64,000 nucleotides of DNA from Symsagittifera roscoffensis (lineage: Eukaryota; Xenacoelomorpha; Acoela; Convolutidae), in assembly GCF_963678635.1 (NCBI RefSeq), contig NC_087071.1, positions 38,837,858-38,901,857 on the forward strand, in the 5' to 3' direction. This document shows positions 43,261 through 54,842 of the stretch, one piece after another. A program made the translations under genes and the position numbers. Every line of letters begins with the position of its first letter. Positions within the stretch are counted from its first letter, which is position 1. Below the pieces are notes generated by a model. That model ran no database searches and was not told where the DNA came from. It saw only the letters and a list, made by a program, of their open reading frames with translations.

Positions 43261-43724
43261 ACTCAATTTACCACCTCTTTTTATCTATACACTCAATTCG
43301 ATTGCTAGTGTCCTTTTGATTGACTACTGATAATAATAACACAACACATTAAATTCCAAAAGTTTTCCTTAAATAGTGACCACGAATCCTTGTATGTTAT
43401 CACGGTACAGCGTTTATAAAATTTATTCATCGCAATAATCGAATCTTAGTTGTAAGATGGGAAGCTAGCACAGTGTGATGATATCAGTTTTTTTAAAAGA
43501 TAGTGTTCACTACCCAATCAAGCACAAATACTATTGATTTTAAACCAAAATTGACAAAATAAATTTGAATATTTTCTATAAAAAACGTATGTGTTTTGTA
43601 CTTTTAGTCAGTCGCAGTACAATTGTCGAAATTGTATATAAAGAAAGAACTTTCCCTGCTTGGTGCTGCACCAAACAGACAAAACTTGAAGGCAGTTATT
43701 TTCTCAAGTGGGCAGTAATTGAAG
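43261..43724. other. 5' leader of copy B
   Basis: Non-coding and homologous to 46981-47405 upstream of copy D (shared gttatcac(g/a)gtacagcgt, gaaaagctagc and acagacaaaact). Contains the small hairpin at 43660-43674. A tatataaag sequence at 43636 faces the antisense direction and is not offered as a promoter. Confidence 0.55.
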
Positions 43725-43816
43725 GCGGTATTTTTCCACAAATGTGACAACTGCAAACATTTTTGCTTTTGGTGCACCATATTTCATCTCAGTGTCACTT
43801 AACACCTTGCTGCCAT
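43725..43816. repeat. 92-bp captured fragment of pol (RNase H region) in the leader of copy B
   Basis: Matches 38175-38266 of the same copy without gaps, 89 of 92 positions, and in the same orientation. It stands between the leader and an LTR-like fragment, where no pol sequence belongs. The corresponding part of copy C is clearly less similar, so the donor was a B-type element. Confidence 0.9.
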
Positions 43817-44018
43817 TTCTTATTTCTAGAAGGGGGGATATTTTGGTAGGAGCCTTTAAGCAGTAACACGACTTATAGTGTCATAACGCAAGTAAACCGA
43901 ATTAGCTCCAACTGAATGAGGTATAAAAACACACGAGATAGTGCCCCTGACTCTTGAGCCAATGCTTAGAGACCTACTTTTCTTAGCCTGATATGAGACT
44001 TCAGTAGGCGATGTTACA
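43817..44018 (-). repeat. LTR-like fragment at right end of copy B
   Basis: Inverted relative of 13917-14115. Ends at the right with cgatgttaca, the reverse complement of the TGTAACAT terminus. On the plus strand it carries gaggtataaaaacacac, a TATA-like sequence, but in the antisense sense for copy B. May be a remnant of the 5' LTR or of another element. Confidence 0.45.
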
Positions 44019-44079
44019 CTATCTGTCAAACAACGCAAATTATCTCAAACTACAAGTTATACATAGCTCTGAGAAAACT

Positions 44080-45177
44080 CTATGAACAAGATTGCTAGGA
44101 AAACCATGAAGAGACTGTTGCACATGGCAGTTAATCATGTCCATTTTATGTGCAATGAAATATGGTACGTTCAGAGAGGTGGTTTTGCAATGGGGGCAAC
44201 GCTTGTCGTTATTTTAGCAAATCTTTGGCTGGAGCAGTTCTGAACCGCACTATCGAGGGATGCTCCCGAAATAATTATGCCCGAAAAAGATCTTAATGGA
44301 ATATGTCCCGAGTGCAAGAAGAAGGTCACGTACAGGTCAAAAGGCACAGAATCAGAATGCTTATTGAACTGGTATCAGATAAAATGCGGTGATATATCAT
44401 ATGATGAGTATTAAAATATCAGTGGAACCGTCTGGTACTGTAAAAAATGCATCGCAATGAGGGAGAAATTTAAGTCAGTGCAGCAAGCTAAGTTTTTTCT
44501 CCGTTACGTTGACGATACGGTGAGATCAGTGAAGGGTGATCCTACAAAAGTGCTACGGGCAGCAAACTTACTACATCTAAGTTTACAGTTAACAATAGAG
44601 TCACCAAACACAAATTGGAAATTAGCAATTTTGGATTTACAATTTAGTATTGACGAAAATAGAAAGGTTAACTCTAGGTAAAATCAGAAACCAACAGATA
44701 CAGATACCACTCTAATTTTCAGAAGTTGCCTCTTTCTTTAGTACAAGAGAGGTGTGACTGAAGGAACTGTTTGCCGGGTTCTCCCCGGTACATCAACATG
44801 GGGAGATTATGATAAAGCGATGGAAATCAGCCGTAAACATTGGTTGGATAACCAATATCCATAAAACTGGTCGTTGCAAGTTGCATCGCAAACCCTTAAA
44901 AAGATCATCAGGGAGGGCAGAAGCAAAAAGAAGATGGCTGAGAAAAGGAAGTCCCGTGATTTTAGCTGCGATTATCCAACCATCTTAATGGCTTACTATC
45001 GGTGGAATTATTGTCAGACATTAGAAAAAAAGTGCGCGGTATCACCAATGCGCAGATCAAACTCACGACGAGGAACATGGAAACTTATATACCCTCTTCA
45101 TAATCCTCCTTCTCTAGTGACCTGAAATCAGAAGTGGCGTACAGACTTGAATGTTGTGGGTGCAAATCATCTATGTT
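44080..45177 (+). pseudogene. Penelope-like reverse transcriptase fragment with PHD-like insert, broken
   Basis: Reverse transcriptase motif B is visible as GFAMGATLVVILANLWLE (44185-44240), followed by a stop, and motif C as FFLRYVDDTVRS (44493-44528), then NWKLAILDLQF. This GxAMGxxLxxxLANLxxE / RYVDD pattern is that of Penelope-like and related elements. Between motifs B and C lies an unusual zinc-finger-like insert (CPECKKK, then ECLLNWYQIKC, then WYCKKC), resembling a PHD finger with its His replaced by Gln. Near 45130 a CCGCKS stretch recalls the start of the GIY-YIG domain found after such reverse transcriptases, but the sequence stops there at the join with copy D. Several stops; dead. 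Confidence 0.65.
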
Positions 45178-46980
45178 GTATCCAGGTGTACATACAACCG
45201 TCAGATTCATCCTTATAACATCTCAGGTTATTGAACACCCTTTTAGATTTCTACTGCGCTCATTGGTCCTAGACAACCTTGTGAGAAAAGTCTCCAAGAA
45301 CCTGTTCAGAGGTTTTGAACGCTGTCGCTATTACTGTTGTATCCCGTGAACATCCCGATTGATCATTCATCTCTGTTTTTCGAGGATCTGGATTGACCCT
45401 CCTGTCCCAGTCGCTAGGCTGAGTTCTCCCCTGACTCGACTGATTCCAGTTTGTGGAATCACCTCTTCCACTCGCATGTGCGTCTCGCGTAGGTCGTTCG
45501 TTCGAGATCGGCCTACTGCCAAAAGAGCCTCCCCTGATATTTGTGGGATTCCTCGATCTATTATTCCCAGTGGCGTTGCCGTAAGAGTTACCCGTTCATC
45601 TCGTGGTCAGATTTTTTTTCTCTCTGTTTGAATGCTCGTTGAAGTTCACTCTCGGCTCTCTGCTGGTGTTTCTCGAATGTGCTCCTCTATTTCTAGACTC
45701 TGTTTCTATATTCGCTCCTGTTTCTCACGAGTCGGTCCAGTCAGTCCATGATAGCCTGAGTGCGTCTTTCCATCATCGTGTCTATCCTTGTCTCCAGATT
45801 CCAAAGGGTCTGCTCTTGTTGACTTCGAAGGTGCTCTAGATCAACTCTCAATGCTTTCTCTCTTTCTTCAGCTTCCCTTGTCATTTGCGACAGGTTTCTG
45901 GCCATGTACTCATCCGTCTTTTCCTTTAAACCTTTTTCGCTTCTACTAACATCCTGTCTGTTGCGGTTTATTTCCACCCGCAGGCTTTCTTTTTCTAGTT
46001 CACTCATTCTTATTGAAATCTGTTCACTCTGCTCACCCATGCTATCGTGTTCAAGGCCTCTGCCATTGATGTTCCGCTGTCCACCAATGGAGTCACTAAA
46101 GGCGGCATCACCTCATTCGTTCCTGGCAGCTTAGTTCCTGGCAGCTCGTGGTGTTCCTCTCTGTCTCGATGGTCCTCCATAATCTACATATCGTTTCGCT
46201 TGTGTGGTCCCTGATCCGGTGAGATTAAAGTTCCGATTGCATGTCCGAGTTGGTGATTGTCATGAGCTCTGTTGACTGTTGTTATCTATCAATAGAGTTG
46301 TTAATGGTTCTGACCGTACACAATCGATCCGAATAGCCAGTCTCCATGTTTGTGGATGCCTTGAAATCATGAGTCGGACTATTCAGGCCAACTTGAGACT
46401 CAAAGGTATCAATTTTTCCATTGTCTTACTCCTACTCTTGGATGTCGTTACCGTCACCTGTTTTCCGTTTCCATACTAAACGGAAAAAAAAAAATTTCCA
46501 ACGTGTTCTTGACTCGTTCCGAAAACAAGGAGGCGTTTTCTGCTTTCTCTGTCATCCCATGCATCATGTTATTGTCAGGTGATTCTCCTACTGCTGGATT
46601 TTCAATCGAAATGTCGGATTTTTCCGACATTTCCTCGCGATCAAAAGTCCCGGTCGAAGAAGCGAAATGGTGGCCTTGTTCTACGGTATTAGATTCATTT
46701 TTTAACCTCCTATTCTCGTTTCCTTCCGTTCCACGTCCCGCCCAATTCTCATCCAGAGCGGAATTTGGATGTATCTCTACATCCAACATCGCCCCTTTAA
46801 TCTTTTGCGACCTTTTGATTCTTTGTTTCAACCACCTATCTACCTGAAACTTCTTTCCTTTTCTCGTTCCGAGTGTTATCGGTTCCTTCCATAAAAGTTC
46901 ATTGATTTCGTTTTTGCTTCGGTATAAAGTTCCTAGAGCTATCACTTAGCTCATGTATCTTAGACTGGTCTAGACTCATC
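45178..46980 (-). pseudogene. gag N-terminal fragment of Ty3/gypsy copy D
   Basis: Starts at ATG 46978-46980 and corresponds to the first ~600 codons of the B-type gag (43260 to about 41434). Visible pieces are the MSLDQSKI start, the acidic DREEMSEKSDIS segment, and the coiled coil at 46040-45741. Frameshifts and stops interrupt it. It ends abruptly at 45178 against the Penelope-like fragment, so the pol part is missing. Confidence 0.8.
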
Positions 46981-47754
46981 TCAATCTATCGCTTTTTACT
47001 GCTCATACACTCGGTTCGCTCGCTACCGTATTCGTTGCCCGTCAACTAATAATATTGACACCACACGATAAAGTTCAAAGTCTTAAGCAACGAGTGACCA
47101 CGAAATTTGTTAAGTTATCACAGTACAGCGTATATACAATTTGAGCACGGCAATTAAATATTAGTTATTGGATGAAAAGCTAGCGCATTTTAATGAAGAC
47201 AATGTCATCGAGCATTAGTGCAGTCAATACCCAATCGAGAACAGTTTTTAAGAATAAAAAATCAACTTTACTCGACTTTGAATAAAAAGTACTCAAAAAA
47301 TGTATGTGTAATGCTATTGGTCTGTCGCATTTTAATATTCGAACTTTTTTGTAAGAAACCTCTCTCTATTTAGTGCCGCACTAAACAGACAAAACTATAG
47401 GGCAGTATCTTTTTCTAGTGGGCGTCTATTGCAACCACCGAGTTCTGTGTTACCTATTTGCCTTCGGATTTCCCGAGCTAGACCTACTAAAACTCTCAAG
47501 GCAACCGCTCTTCCAAAAAAAATTTGTAATCGAATCCAAATGAATCAGTTTCGCACACTATTTTTGATCAGACCTAGAGTCGCGAATCTCCGAGCCTGGA
47601 ACTATCTTGGTTTTACTTCGGTTTTTTTTTTCAGTTTTCATTTATAGGCAAGTTAACAGTGCAGTCACTGTTTTCCTGTTTGTCCTAATATCTAAATTAT
47701 TTTCACTAAATGTCTTGTTCGTTTATGTACAAATTAGGATCCCTGCGATTGCGT
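46981..47754. other. 5' leader of copy D
   Basis: Non-coding. Homologous to the leader of copy B up to about 47410, including the hairpin at 47369-47385; after that the two diverge. No gene seen. Confidence 0.55.
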
Positions 47755-48110
47755 TCTTAAAAACTTAGACCCCTCCGGATCGGCGTTCAGGGAGCTTTCC
47801 GAATTGGCAAAACAGGACACTTCCGAAGTTGGACCTCTCCGGATTGCCATAAGACAGGAACCTTCCAAATTTTTACTACTCCGGATTGGTAAAAAACAGG
47901 AGCCCTCCGAACTGGTTTCCCTGCGGACTGGCAAAATACGACCCTTCCGGATTGGCAAAAACAGGACCTCTCCGAACTGGAACACTCCGTATTGATAAAA
48001 AACAGGACCCCTCTAGATTTTGACCCCTCCGGATTGGCAAACTTTGATCCTTCTGGACGGGGGAAAAAAGACCCCTCCGAGTTGGGACCCTTCCGTTTGG
48101 CAAAGTATGA
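47755..48110. repeat. Degenerate tandem repeat, core ccctccggattggcaaa
   Basis: About ten diverged units of roughly 30-45 bp built on (g)acccctccggattggcaaaa, with substitutions and length changes. It lies about 775 bp upstream of the gag of copy D, a position comparable to that of the 13/14-bp minisatellite of copy A. Confidence 0.8.
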
Positions 48111-49599
48111 TACCCGATACCCTTCACGTTACGGTCTCAGGGCAAGTTATGCAAAACCAACTAACCAGGAAGGGTTTGTTCTGGCTCCAGAACCCTACGG
48201 TTTGAAGTTAAGCTGCTTATTTAACAATTTCCCTTAACTGTGAGGGGTCTTTCAATGACCATATTTCCGACTTAACTGTCGTTTTCTAGCTTCCTTCACC
48301 CGTTGTCAAGAACGACGTAAAATTGGCTTATTAGACCGTCGCTACCTCTTGGTAGAGGTTTAAGGGGTTTCAAAATTATAGTACAAAACGTGGAGGGTCT
48401 AGCTTCAAAAACCGGTGGTTTTGCTACAAACAACCTAGAAAATTTCCTATTCTTAGTTTCCTCAAAAAACAATTAGCTTACCTTTAAGCCAAAATAATAC
48501 CTGTTCTAACGGTTCTACAATGAGCTGCATCAGTCCATTTGTTCAAAAGTTATAAGGCAAAATTTTTTAAAAAATCCTCTTATTTTGTCTTATTTGCCGA
48601 AAAACTATTGATCCGAGGTCAAAAGAGCTATTTTTTTCTAGTTTAATGCAAAAACCCACCCGATCAAAAAGCGTTTTCGTCTAAAAAATTTGCCAAAAAC
48701 AAAGCTATATGGACCCCTCCGGATTGATGAATCCACCAAATCAAACTCGTTAAGTTCGATTTCACCGGGGGGTAGGAAAGTTGTTGGCAAACGGGTTTCG
48801 AAATCTGTCGATTCAGTAGTGTATGTTGTCCGAGCAGCATGTTTTACTCAAAAGTTTCGAAAATTTTTCTTATTTTGTGGCTTTTCGTTTTTTCAAAAAT
48901 AAAGAAAGATGGGATTTCTGTACCCAATTAGTTCTAACAACGTCCGAACTAAGTTCAACTGGCTCTTTCAGTTAATTTAGTCGAATTACAATGTAACTCA
49001 CTAACTTAGCGCTTTTTTCCGTTTCAAAAAATGTCGATATCTTAAAATTTGCGATTTGTGGGGGATCAAAATATCGCTATTTTGACCCTAAAAAACGGTA
49101 TTATTACGGTCTTTTTGGCTGCAAGACATGATAGGAATATTAAAATGAGTAACCGAAATAGTAGTTTGAATAATATGATACCCCTCCGGGTCCGTTCAAT
49201 ATCCGAATTAAGTTGCTTAATTCGGAAATTCGCAACTCAGTGGAGGGTAACTACAGTGCAGTCACTGTCGAGCACTCCACAGATTGATATCGTACTTTAT
49301 GTACCAAAAAGGATATAAAACTTGTTAACGATACACAACATTCGATAGTTTTTAACCTTGAGACCTTTCCTGCTAATCCTTGCACTGCTTGCCGGATCAG
49401 TCTTCCGCTATAATCCCATGACCCTTCCGGGTTGAGCGCAAATTAGCAAGCACGTGCCTAAATGTTTAACCAACCCTACAGTACAGGCACCAGAAACAGA
49501 CCACAATTTTGATCGTTACGATCCTGTTTGATGTAAATGCCTGTAATAACAGTATATCTAACAACATCAAAAGGAAGGATCGGATCCCAACTCGTCTGA
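48111..49599. other. Gene-less AT-rich stretch upstream of copy D
   Basis: No coding sequence. Isolated phrases such as acccctccggattgatgaatcc (48713) echo the LTR-like repeats, and agtgcagtcactg occurs at 47658 and 49255. Probably decayed element leader or LTR. I cannot define boundaries. Confidence 0.4.
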
Positions 49600-49968
49600 A
49601 GAATGATTTCTACTGATTTTATATTTTTTTAAATGTTTTTTTTTGTTTTTTCGCTTACTTTTTTATGTTTTTGGTTTTTGGTTTCTTGTATATTTTTCAG
49701 TCGTTTTGGTCATATACCGCTTAGGGAACGACAGGACAGCCGATCCTCCACCCTTCACGATGCGTGAACTTTCTGTCTTAACTAGGTTAAAAAGCTAAAC
49801 CAGGGAATCCGGAAGGCTTCCGCGTTCCAAACAACCCTTCCGACTCCTCGTTAAGGGCCTTATTGTGAGCATACGCTCGGTTTGGAGCGCTTCGTTAATG
49901 GGTCTGCCGGTCAAGATATTAAAAGAATAACACGAGGGCGGGCCATAAAAACATATAATTAAAAATTG
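49600..49968. repeat. LTR-associated repeat, relative of 13565-13916
   Basis: T-rich block, then aaaaagcta, ggaatccggaaggctt, cgcgttcc, and a final ggccataaaaaca. Same order as at 13565-13916. Confidence 0.4.
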
Positions 49969-50709
49969 TCCGGAAGTCCATACCGACGGAAAAGGAAGCT
50001 AGGTCCTAAAATGACTGGCTAGCGTCTAAACTAAGCATCCCCAGACCACGAGGTTACTCCTAAAAACAGGTCCAATACTCAAATAACATTTTACTAGTGT
50101 TTTTGTTCAGTAGATAATAATCATCATATCCATCGGAGATTGATCAACCTTTCCCTCAACTCCTAGGTTCTCATTATCTGAAAACGAAGTTGTTGTTAAT
50201 TAATTCAATTTAGGACATACGAGGAAGCTAAATGTTGTTTAAACACCAGTTTTCAGTCTTTTCACAAGAGCTATTCGGATTCTTGAATCCGTTCGAAGAG
50301 CTGTCTTGTTGTCGACATGGAAGGGTAGCAAGCTCTTCCGAATAGCTCTCCTTATTCTCGGGAATTACTTCGTGACGATTGTAGCTGCAGGAGCGTTACC
50401 TTTCGGAACGTTCTTCCGCCAGTATCCTCGACTGTGAATTTCTAAATGCGTATTGCCGCGTTCTGTCTGTTCTTTCTATGCAAAACTCGCGGTCTCATGA
50501 TTCTCGCGAAAAATAAAAAAAGGTCACGTGTCTTTGTTTTAACGAATATAGAAAATTAACATGTCAGCTCCGAGTGTTTCTTCCCATTTCGTTTATTATG
50601 TCCAATAAGACCGTTTATCATCGAAACTGCTCTTTCGTACATTCGAACTCCCTTTCAAAAAATTCGTTTCGAAGGACAATTTTTTGGCGGCATTCTGGTC
50701 GAAGGCACA
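49969..50709. repeat. LTR-like repeat, diverged copy
   Basis: Aligns with 21591-22503 and 52117-53039 from the ccggaagtccataccgacgg segment to the end ggtcgaaggcaca. Lacks the exact TGTAACATTCG start, has a deletion around 50030, and keeps the cggattc/gaatccg hairpin near 50278. No genes. Confidence 0.6.
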
Positions 50710-50710
50710 T

Positions 50711-50986
50711 TGTAACATTCGCCCGGAATTACATACCGAAGGTAAATAAAGCGACTGGCTAGAGTCTAAACACAGCTTCAAATGCTTTTAACCGTCTCTA
50801 CCAAAGTAGGTTCATTTAGTGCTTCATTAACATCGGGTCGACAAAGTCGTTATTGCTTGAAGGCTATCGGCCAAACCACGCAAATTAACATAGTTACATG
50901 CAAAAATAGTTAGCTCATGGCTGGGTTCAAGTATCACCAGATCACGAGGTCACTCCTAAAAACAGGGCTGCTACTTGTTATCATAT
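50711..50986. repeat. LTR-like fragment, truncated by a LINE
   Basis: Begins TGTAACATTCGCCCGGAA one base after the preceding repeat and follows the B and C repeats for about 275 bp, up to ttatcatat, where LINE sequence takes over. Confidence 0.65.
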
Positions 50987-52116
50987 CGCAGAACTACAAC
51001 CTCGCAGAACTACAACATTATTCTAATATCAGAAACTTGGCTTACCGAAGAACAGGAAGATAGCGAAATTTTTCTGCCGTCTTATCAACTATTTAGACCT
51101 GATAGAAAAACTCCTAAAGGTCAGACAAAGCACGGAGGCGTTATGATTGGAATTATGCACTCATTTCATTGTCAAAAAATATCACTACCTGAAGAAAGCC
51201 AAGGTGCAGCTGTAGGGTGCATAGTATTTTTTCAGAACAGAAAAATATTAATTGTTAGCTTCTACAATCCACCGCAAACCAGCCACTATCACCTTAACAA
51301 TGAAATGATCAAAATAATTTTTAAAGAAATTGAAACATTGATGTCACAGGTTGATGCAACAATAATCTACGGCAATTTCAACCTGGATATCGACTGGAAC
51401 ATCAGAAGTAGCGAAAATTGCGAATCTCAGAGTTTCCTTGATGAAGTTGATCACCTCGAACTAGAACAACATATAGACTTCCCAACAGCTGCTACGGGTA
51501 CTTTAGATCTCTTATTCTCAAAAGGTGAACTGAATCTCGTCTCACTGAAAGTCAAACCCTTATCCATTTCAAGCAAAGTTTGAAATTCGAAAAATAAACA
51601 ATGTTTTCCGATCACACCACAATGAGTCGAAAATGTTCAGCTACTGTAAAGGCAATTTTAAAGCCTTAAATGCGGATATAAGAGACAACCCTTTTCAAGG
51701 CTTCTGTTGGTCTAACCCTGATGTGTTTTTGTCGGATTGGTATAAATGGTTGAACATCCAAATCGAACGCCATGTCCCTACTCGAACAAGGCATCGAGCC
51801 AGACTCGCGGCATGGATTACCCAATCCACATCCAATATCATCATGAAATTGAACACCGCTAAGAAAAAGTACCCAGCTCTGCACAACCGTGTTTTATCTC
51901 TACAAAAAGAATGCGATTTTGCCGTTGAACACGACCAAATTAACTTTGAATCAGAGCTATCTGATTCTAGATCAACTGATAAGCTTTTCAAATTTTACCG
52001 TACATTCAAGTCGTCCAGAATACCATCAAAACTTATTTATGGTAGCAAAGAAGCTCAATCAAATGCCGAAAAAGTGGAACTTTTTGCCGATTTCTTTGAC
52101 GATAATTTCTCAAAAC
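50987..52116 (+). pseudogene. LINE fragment: apurinic-type endonuclease and linker to reverse transcriptase
   Basis: First open part 50975-51583 encodes an endonuclease of the LINE exonuclease-endonuclease-phosphatase type: SETWLT near the start, GGVMIGI, YGNFNLDID (usual GDFN changed to GNFN), and a terminal TLDLLFS. A frameshift near 51590 separates this from the SDH motif and from the next open part 51633-52121, a linker typical of CR1/Jockey-like elements ending FADFFDDNFS just before the reverse transcriptase would begin. The copy is cut at its 3' side by the LTR of copy C and at its 5' side lies inside an older LTR fragment. Dead. Confidence 0.75.
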
Positions 52117-53039
52117 TGTAACATTCGCCCGGAAGATACATATCGACGGATAACAAAACTAAGTCTTAAGACGACTGGCTAGCGTCTAAACAGAGCTTTG
52201 CATGTTTTTCACCGTCTCTACCAAGCCAGTACTTTTCGGTGGTCTTTCTTACATCAGGCTGACAAAAACGTTACTGTTCTCCGGCTTCGACCAGAACGCT
52301 CAAATTAACTAAATTACATGCAAAATCAGTGAGCTCATGGCTGGGTCTCAGTATCCCCAGACCACGAGGTCACTCCTAAAAACAGGGCTACTACTTATCA
52401 TATTACTATTGTTTTTGTTCAGTAGATAAAAATCATCATCTCCATCGAAGATGGATCAACCCTTCCCCCCCTACTTCTAGCTCCTCATTCTTGTCAAAAC
52501 GAATTAAGATCTTAATTAAATTCAAGTCAGGACATGAGGGATGCTAAAATTCAATACAAGTTCATAAAAGTTCCCGTCCCGAGACCCTTCCGGATTCTTG
52601 AATCCGGCGAATCAAGCTCCTTAACCTCAAGTTCACGCTAACTCGGAGGGCTGGTTTTCACCCTTCACCGTTGTTCGCAACGGCCCTGCAACTATTGTAA
52701 CAGCACAATAGTTGCAACTCGGAACGTCCTCTGCTGTTCGGTAGTTCGTTGTTGTTTTTTTTAGTCTCGATTTCGTACTGTTCGTAATCGCAGATAAAAG
52801 TTGTTGTGTTTTTTCCCTCGTTTTTGGTAAAAATGGCCGTTTTAGCATTTCTCAGAAATGTTACGTCACCACTTCGAAAATTTAAAATTTTAAAATACGG
52901 GAATATCTTGACCTTCACCGTTCTGCTAATCATCGGAATAACGTCGTTAATCCTTCTAAATCGCCAATTCGGAAGGCTTGCTGCTAAAATACCGAATTCT
53001 GCGGGGGCTGCATTTTGGCCATTCTGGTCGAATGTCACA
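52117..53039 (-). repeat. LTR-like terminal repeat of copy C
   Basis: 923 bp with ends TGTAACATTCG and cgaatgtcaca, an imperfect inverted pair. Colinear with the left end of copy B. Hairpins at 52687-52716 (12-bp stem, 6-nt loop) and at ccggattcttgaatccgg near 52590. Directly inside the repeat the minus strand reads TGTCCGGGGAGTA, a short G-rich tract in the polypurine-tract position. Confidence 0.65.
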
Positions 53040-53857
53040 TACTCCCCGGACAGTCCGGTCAATGTCCTCATTGAATCGCGCAATGTTCAAAAAATGGTTA
53101 CAGTGCCATCGAACAGAATTTACAAAATGCACGGAATTACTTTTACCCACGTCATATCAACTCACTGCAGAATACAAATGGCATCATACTACATCACTAT
53201 AGCCTTCAAATTCTTTCATTCATCTGCACACTGAGAATATGACCTAAGATAAAACATGTTTTCTGACTTCCAGTGTCTATGTCCCGATTAAAACTCTTTT
53301 CTCTTAGATTTAAAAGGTGTTGGCTTGCAGGACAGTCCTGCCAACCAACAAGCTAAAATTATCCTACTAGGCTCCTTCCCTTCGGAAATCTTGCTTGTTT
53401 ATTGTCCTGAACATTAAAACTAAGAAACTTTGTGATTAGAAAGAACAATGCACCAACCTCCTTCTTCAAGAGGTTACTCAAGTCCTTCATATCACCACAA
53501 AGTGATCAGTTCTCCTAAGTGATTAAAAACAATCATGCAGGCTGGAATATTTAAATATACTCTTTTCTTAAGCCTTTCTAAATAAATAATAAGTGTCTCT
53601 AAAGCCACTTCTGCTAAAATCAAAATGCAAATTTATAAATGCAACAATTTCCGAACTCAACAAAATGTTTCAGTTTTCAATTACAACTTGGTTGCTTGGT
53701 TTCTCACTTGAGTTTTTCACACACATAAAACAATTCTGAGTTTTAACTTTTCTTCATCATTCCTTTGTTCTCTTCATTTTTCGTCGTTTAGAAGTTCTAA
53801 AACTTCTAAATTCTTCTAATTTTCTTTCTTGTTGCCTCTTGTTTTCTCGACCATTCA
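53040..53857 (-). other. 3' untranslated region of copy C
   Basis: Non-coding and colinear with 22504-23349 of copy B. No features besides the G-rich tract at its LTR side. Confidence 0.55.
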
Positions 53858-54842
53858 TCAATGTTCCATTTCCTCCTCCTGCGATGCTGATTCCGCACTT
53901 TCGGTTTCCGTGTCCTGTAGCACGTCGTTGACTATCCTGACGCTGTTGAAAGCCGTCCTCCAACACTTCTGCTCTTCTACCCTCTGTTTACAACAAGGTA
54001 GGGGATCCACATTGGATTCTCTGTTTCTACAGAAGCTGTTGTGGAGACACAACGTCACGTTCCTCTCCAGATCTTCTTTCAGCATCTCTGCCTTCTCATT
54101 TCCACTACGCTCACTCGTTCTGGAAATTCTTTTCACAGCGGTGGTCACTGCATTCCGATGAGTCACGAAAGCTCGCTTGAAAGCTCCTGCCCCAATGTCC
54201 AGCTGATATTCACTGTACACTCTGCCATGCTTCGACATATGCTTTTTCGCATACTCGTACAACCACGCAGTCATGTTAGCTCTGAACCATGGCATCAATC
54301 GTTTTCTTGCCCATATCTTCTTCACTTCCATCGGAATGTTTAGAACTTTGCACATCGTCTCAAAAAGATCTAAATCTTTTAGACAATCTAATTTCCGCAA
54401 TTGTTCTCTCGTTGGTGCCTCCTGTCCATTATTTTCTCTAACATGAGCTTCCAGCCATCGTATCGCCATCATAACTCCCACTATCACTATTGTTACGGGC
54501 TGTGATGAATCTGGTAAACCCATGGAGAGCAGCTCTCCAGAGTCCCAGATCAACATCAGATTACCACGCTTGGGATACCACCAGGTCTGCAACAAGCAGT
54601 GGCAAGGAAACTCATCATGCGTCAACATGATGCTCCTCCAATTACGTTTTCCCGAAGCTTCCAGCAATGGTTCCACTTCCATCATCACTCGGTGGATTTC
54701 ATCATTCTCATCTACTGCATTGTAATCTGTGACAGTTGATCCTCTCTGCTTCTGTTTCTCAAAGTCACTGAAGTTCCCGCTCACATATCCCATGAACTTC
54801 TTTCCCAATATTGACTCCAACTCCTCTTTGGTTCTCTCTGAC
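53858..54842 (-). pseudogene. ORF3 C-terminal remnant of copy C
   Basis: About 328 codons matching the end of ORF3 in copy B, from RTKEELESILG to the acidic end EEEMEH. The frame itself is intact to its stop at 53858, but at 54840-54845 it joins the end of ORF2 out of frame, because the segment equivalent to 24314-31448 of copy B is missing. Family unknown; helix-rich, with a hydrophobic stretch (TIVIVGVMMAI) that might be a membrane segment or a core helix. Could only be translated from an internal start. Confidence 0.7.

Larger units (their letters stand above)
21591..44018 (-). mobile_element. Ty3/gypsy element copy B (Gag-Pol, ORF2, ORF3), degenerate
   Basis: On the minus strand from right to left: LTR-like fragment, leader, broken Gag-Pol, broken ORF2, broken ORF3, untranslated tail and LTR-like repeat. 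The left boundary TGTAACATTCG is shared exactly with copy C at 52117, and the right end reads cgatgttaca, the inverted form. If both are true ends the element is about 22.4 kb, very large for this superfamily. The right-end sequence does not match the left LTR, so the right boundary is less certain. It is closer in sequence to copy C than to A. Confidence 0.65.

Noticed and set aside
43632..43640. TATA box for copy B at tatataaag
   Set aside because: It faces the plus strand, away from the Gag-Pol direction, and copy D lacks it.
43660..43674. Primer-binding site TGGTGCAGCACC on the minus strand of copy B
   Set aside because: It starts with TGG, but no LTR end (CA) precedes it, and the copy D version has lost the TGG while keeping the palindrome.
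48690..49318. Small plus-strand open frames in the stretch upstream of copy D
   Set aside because: Under 90 codons, no recognisable domain, and located in decayed repeat DNA.
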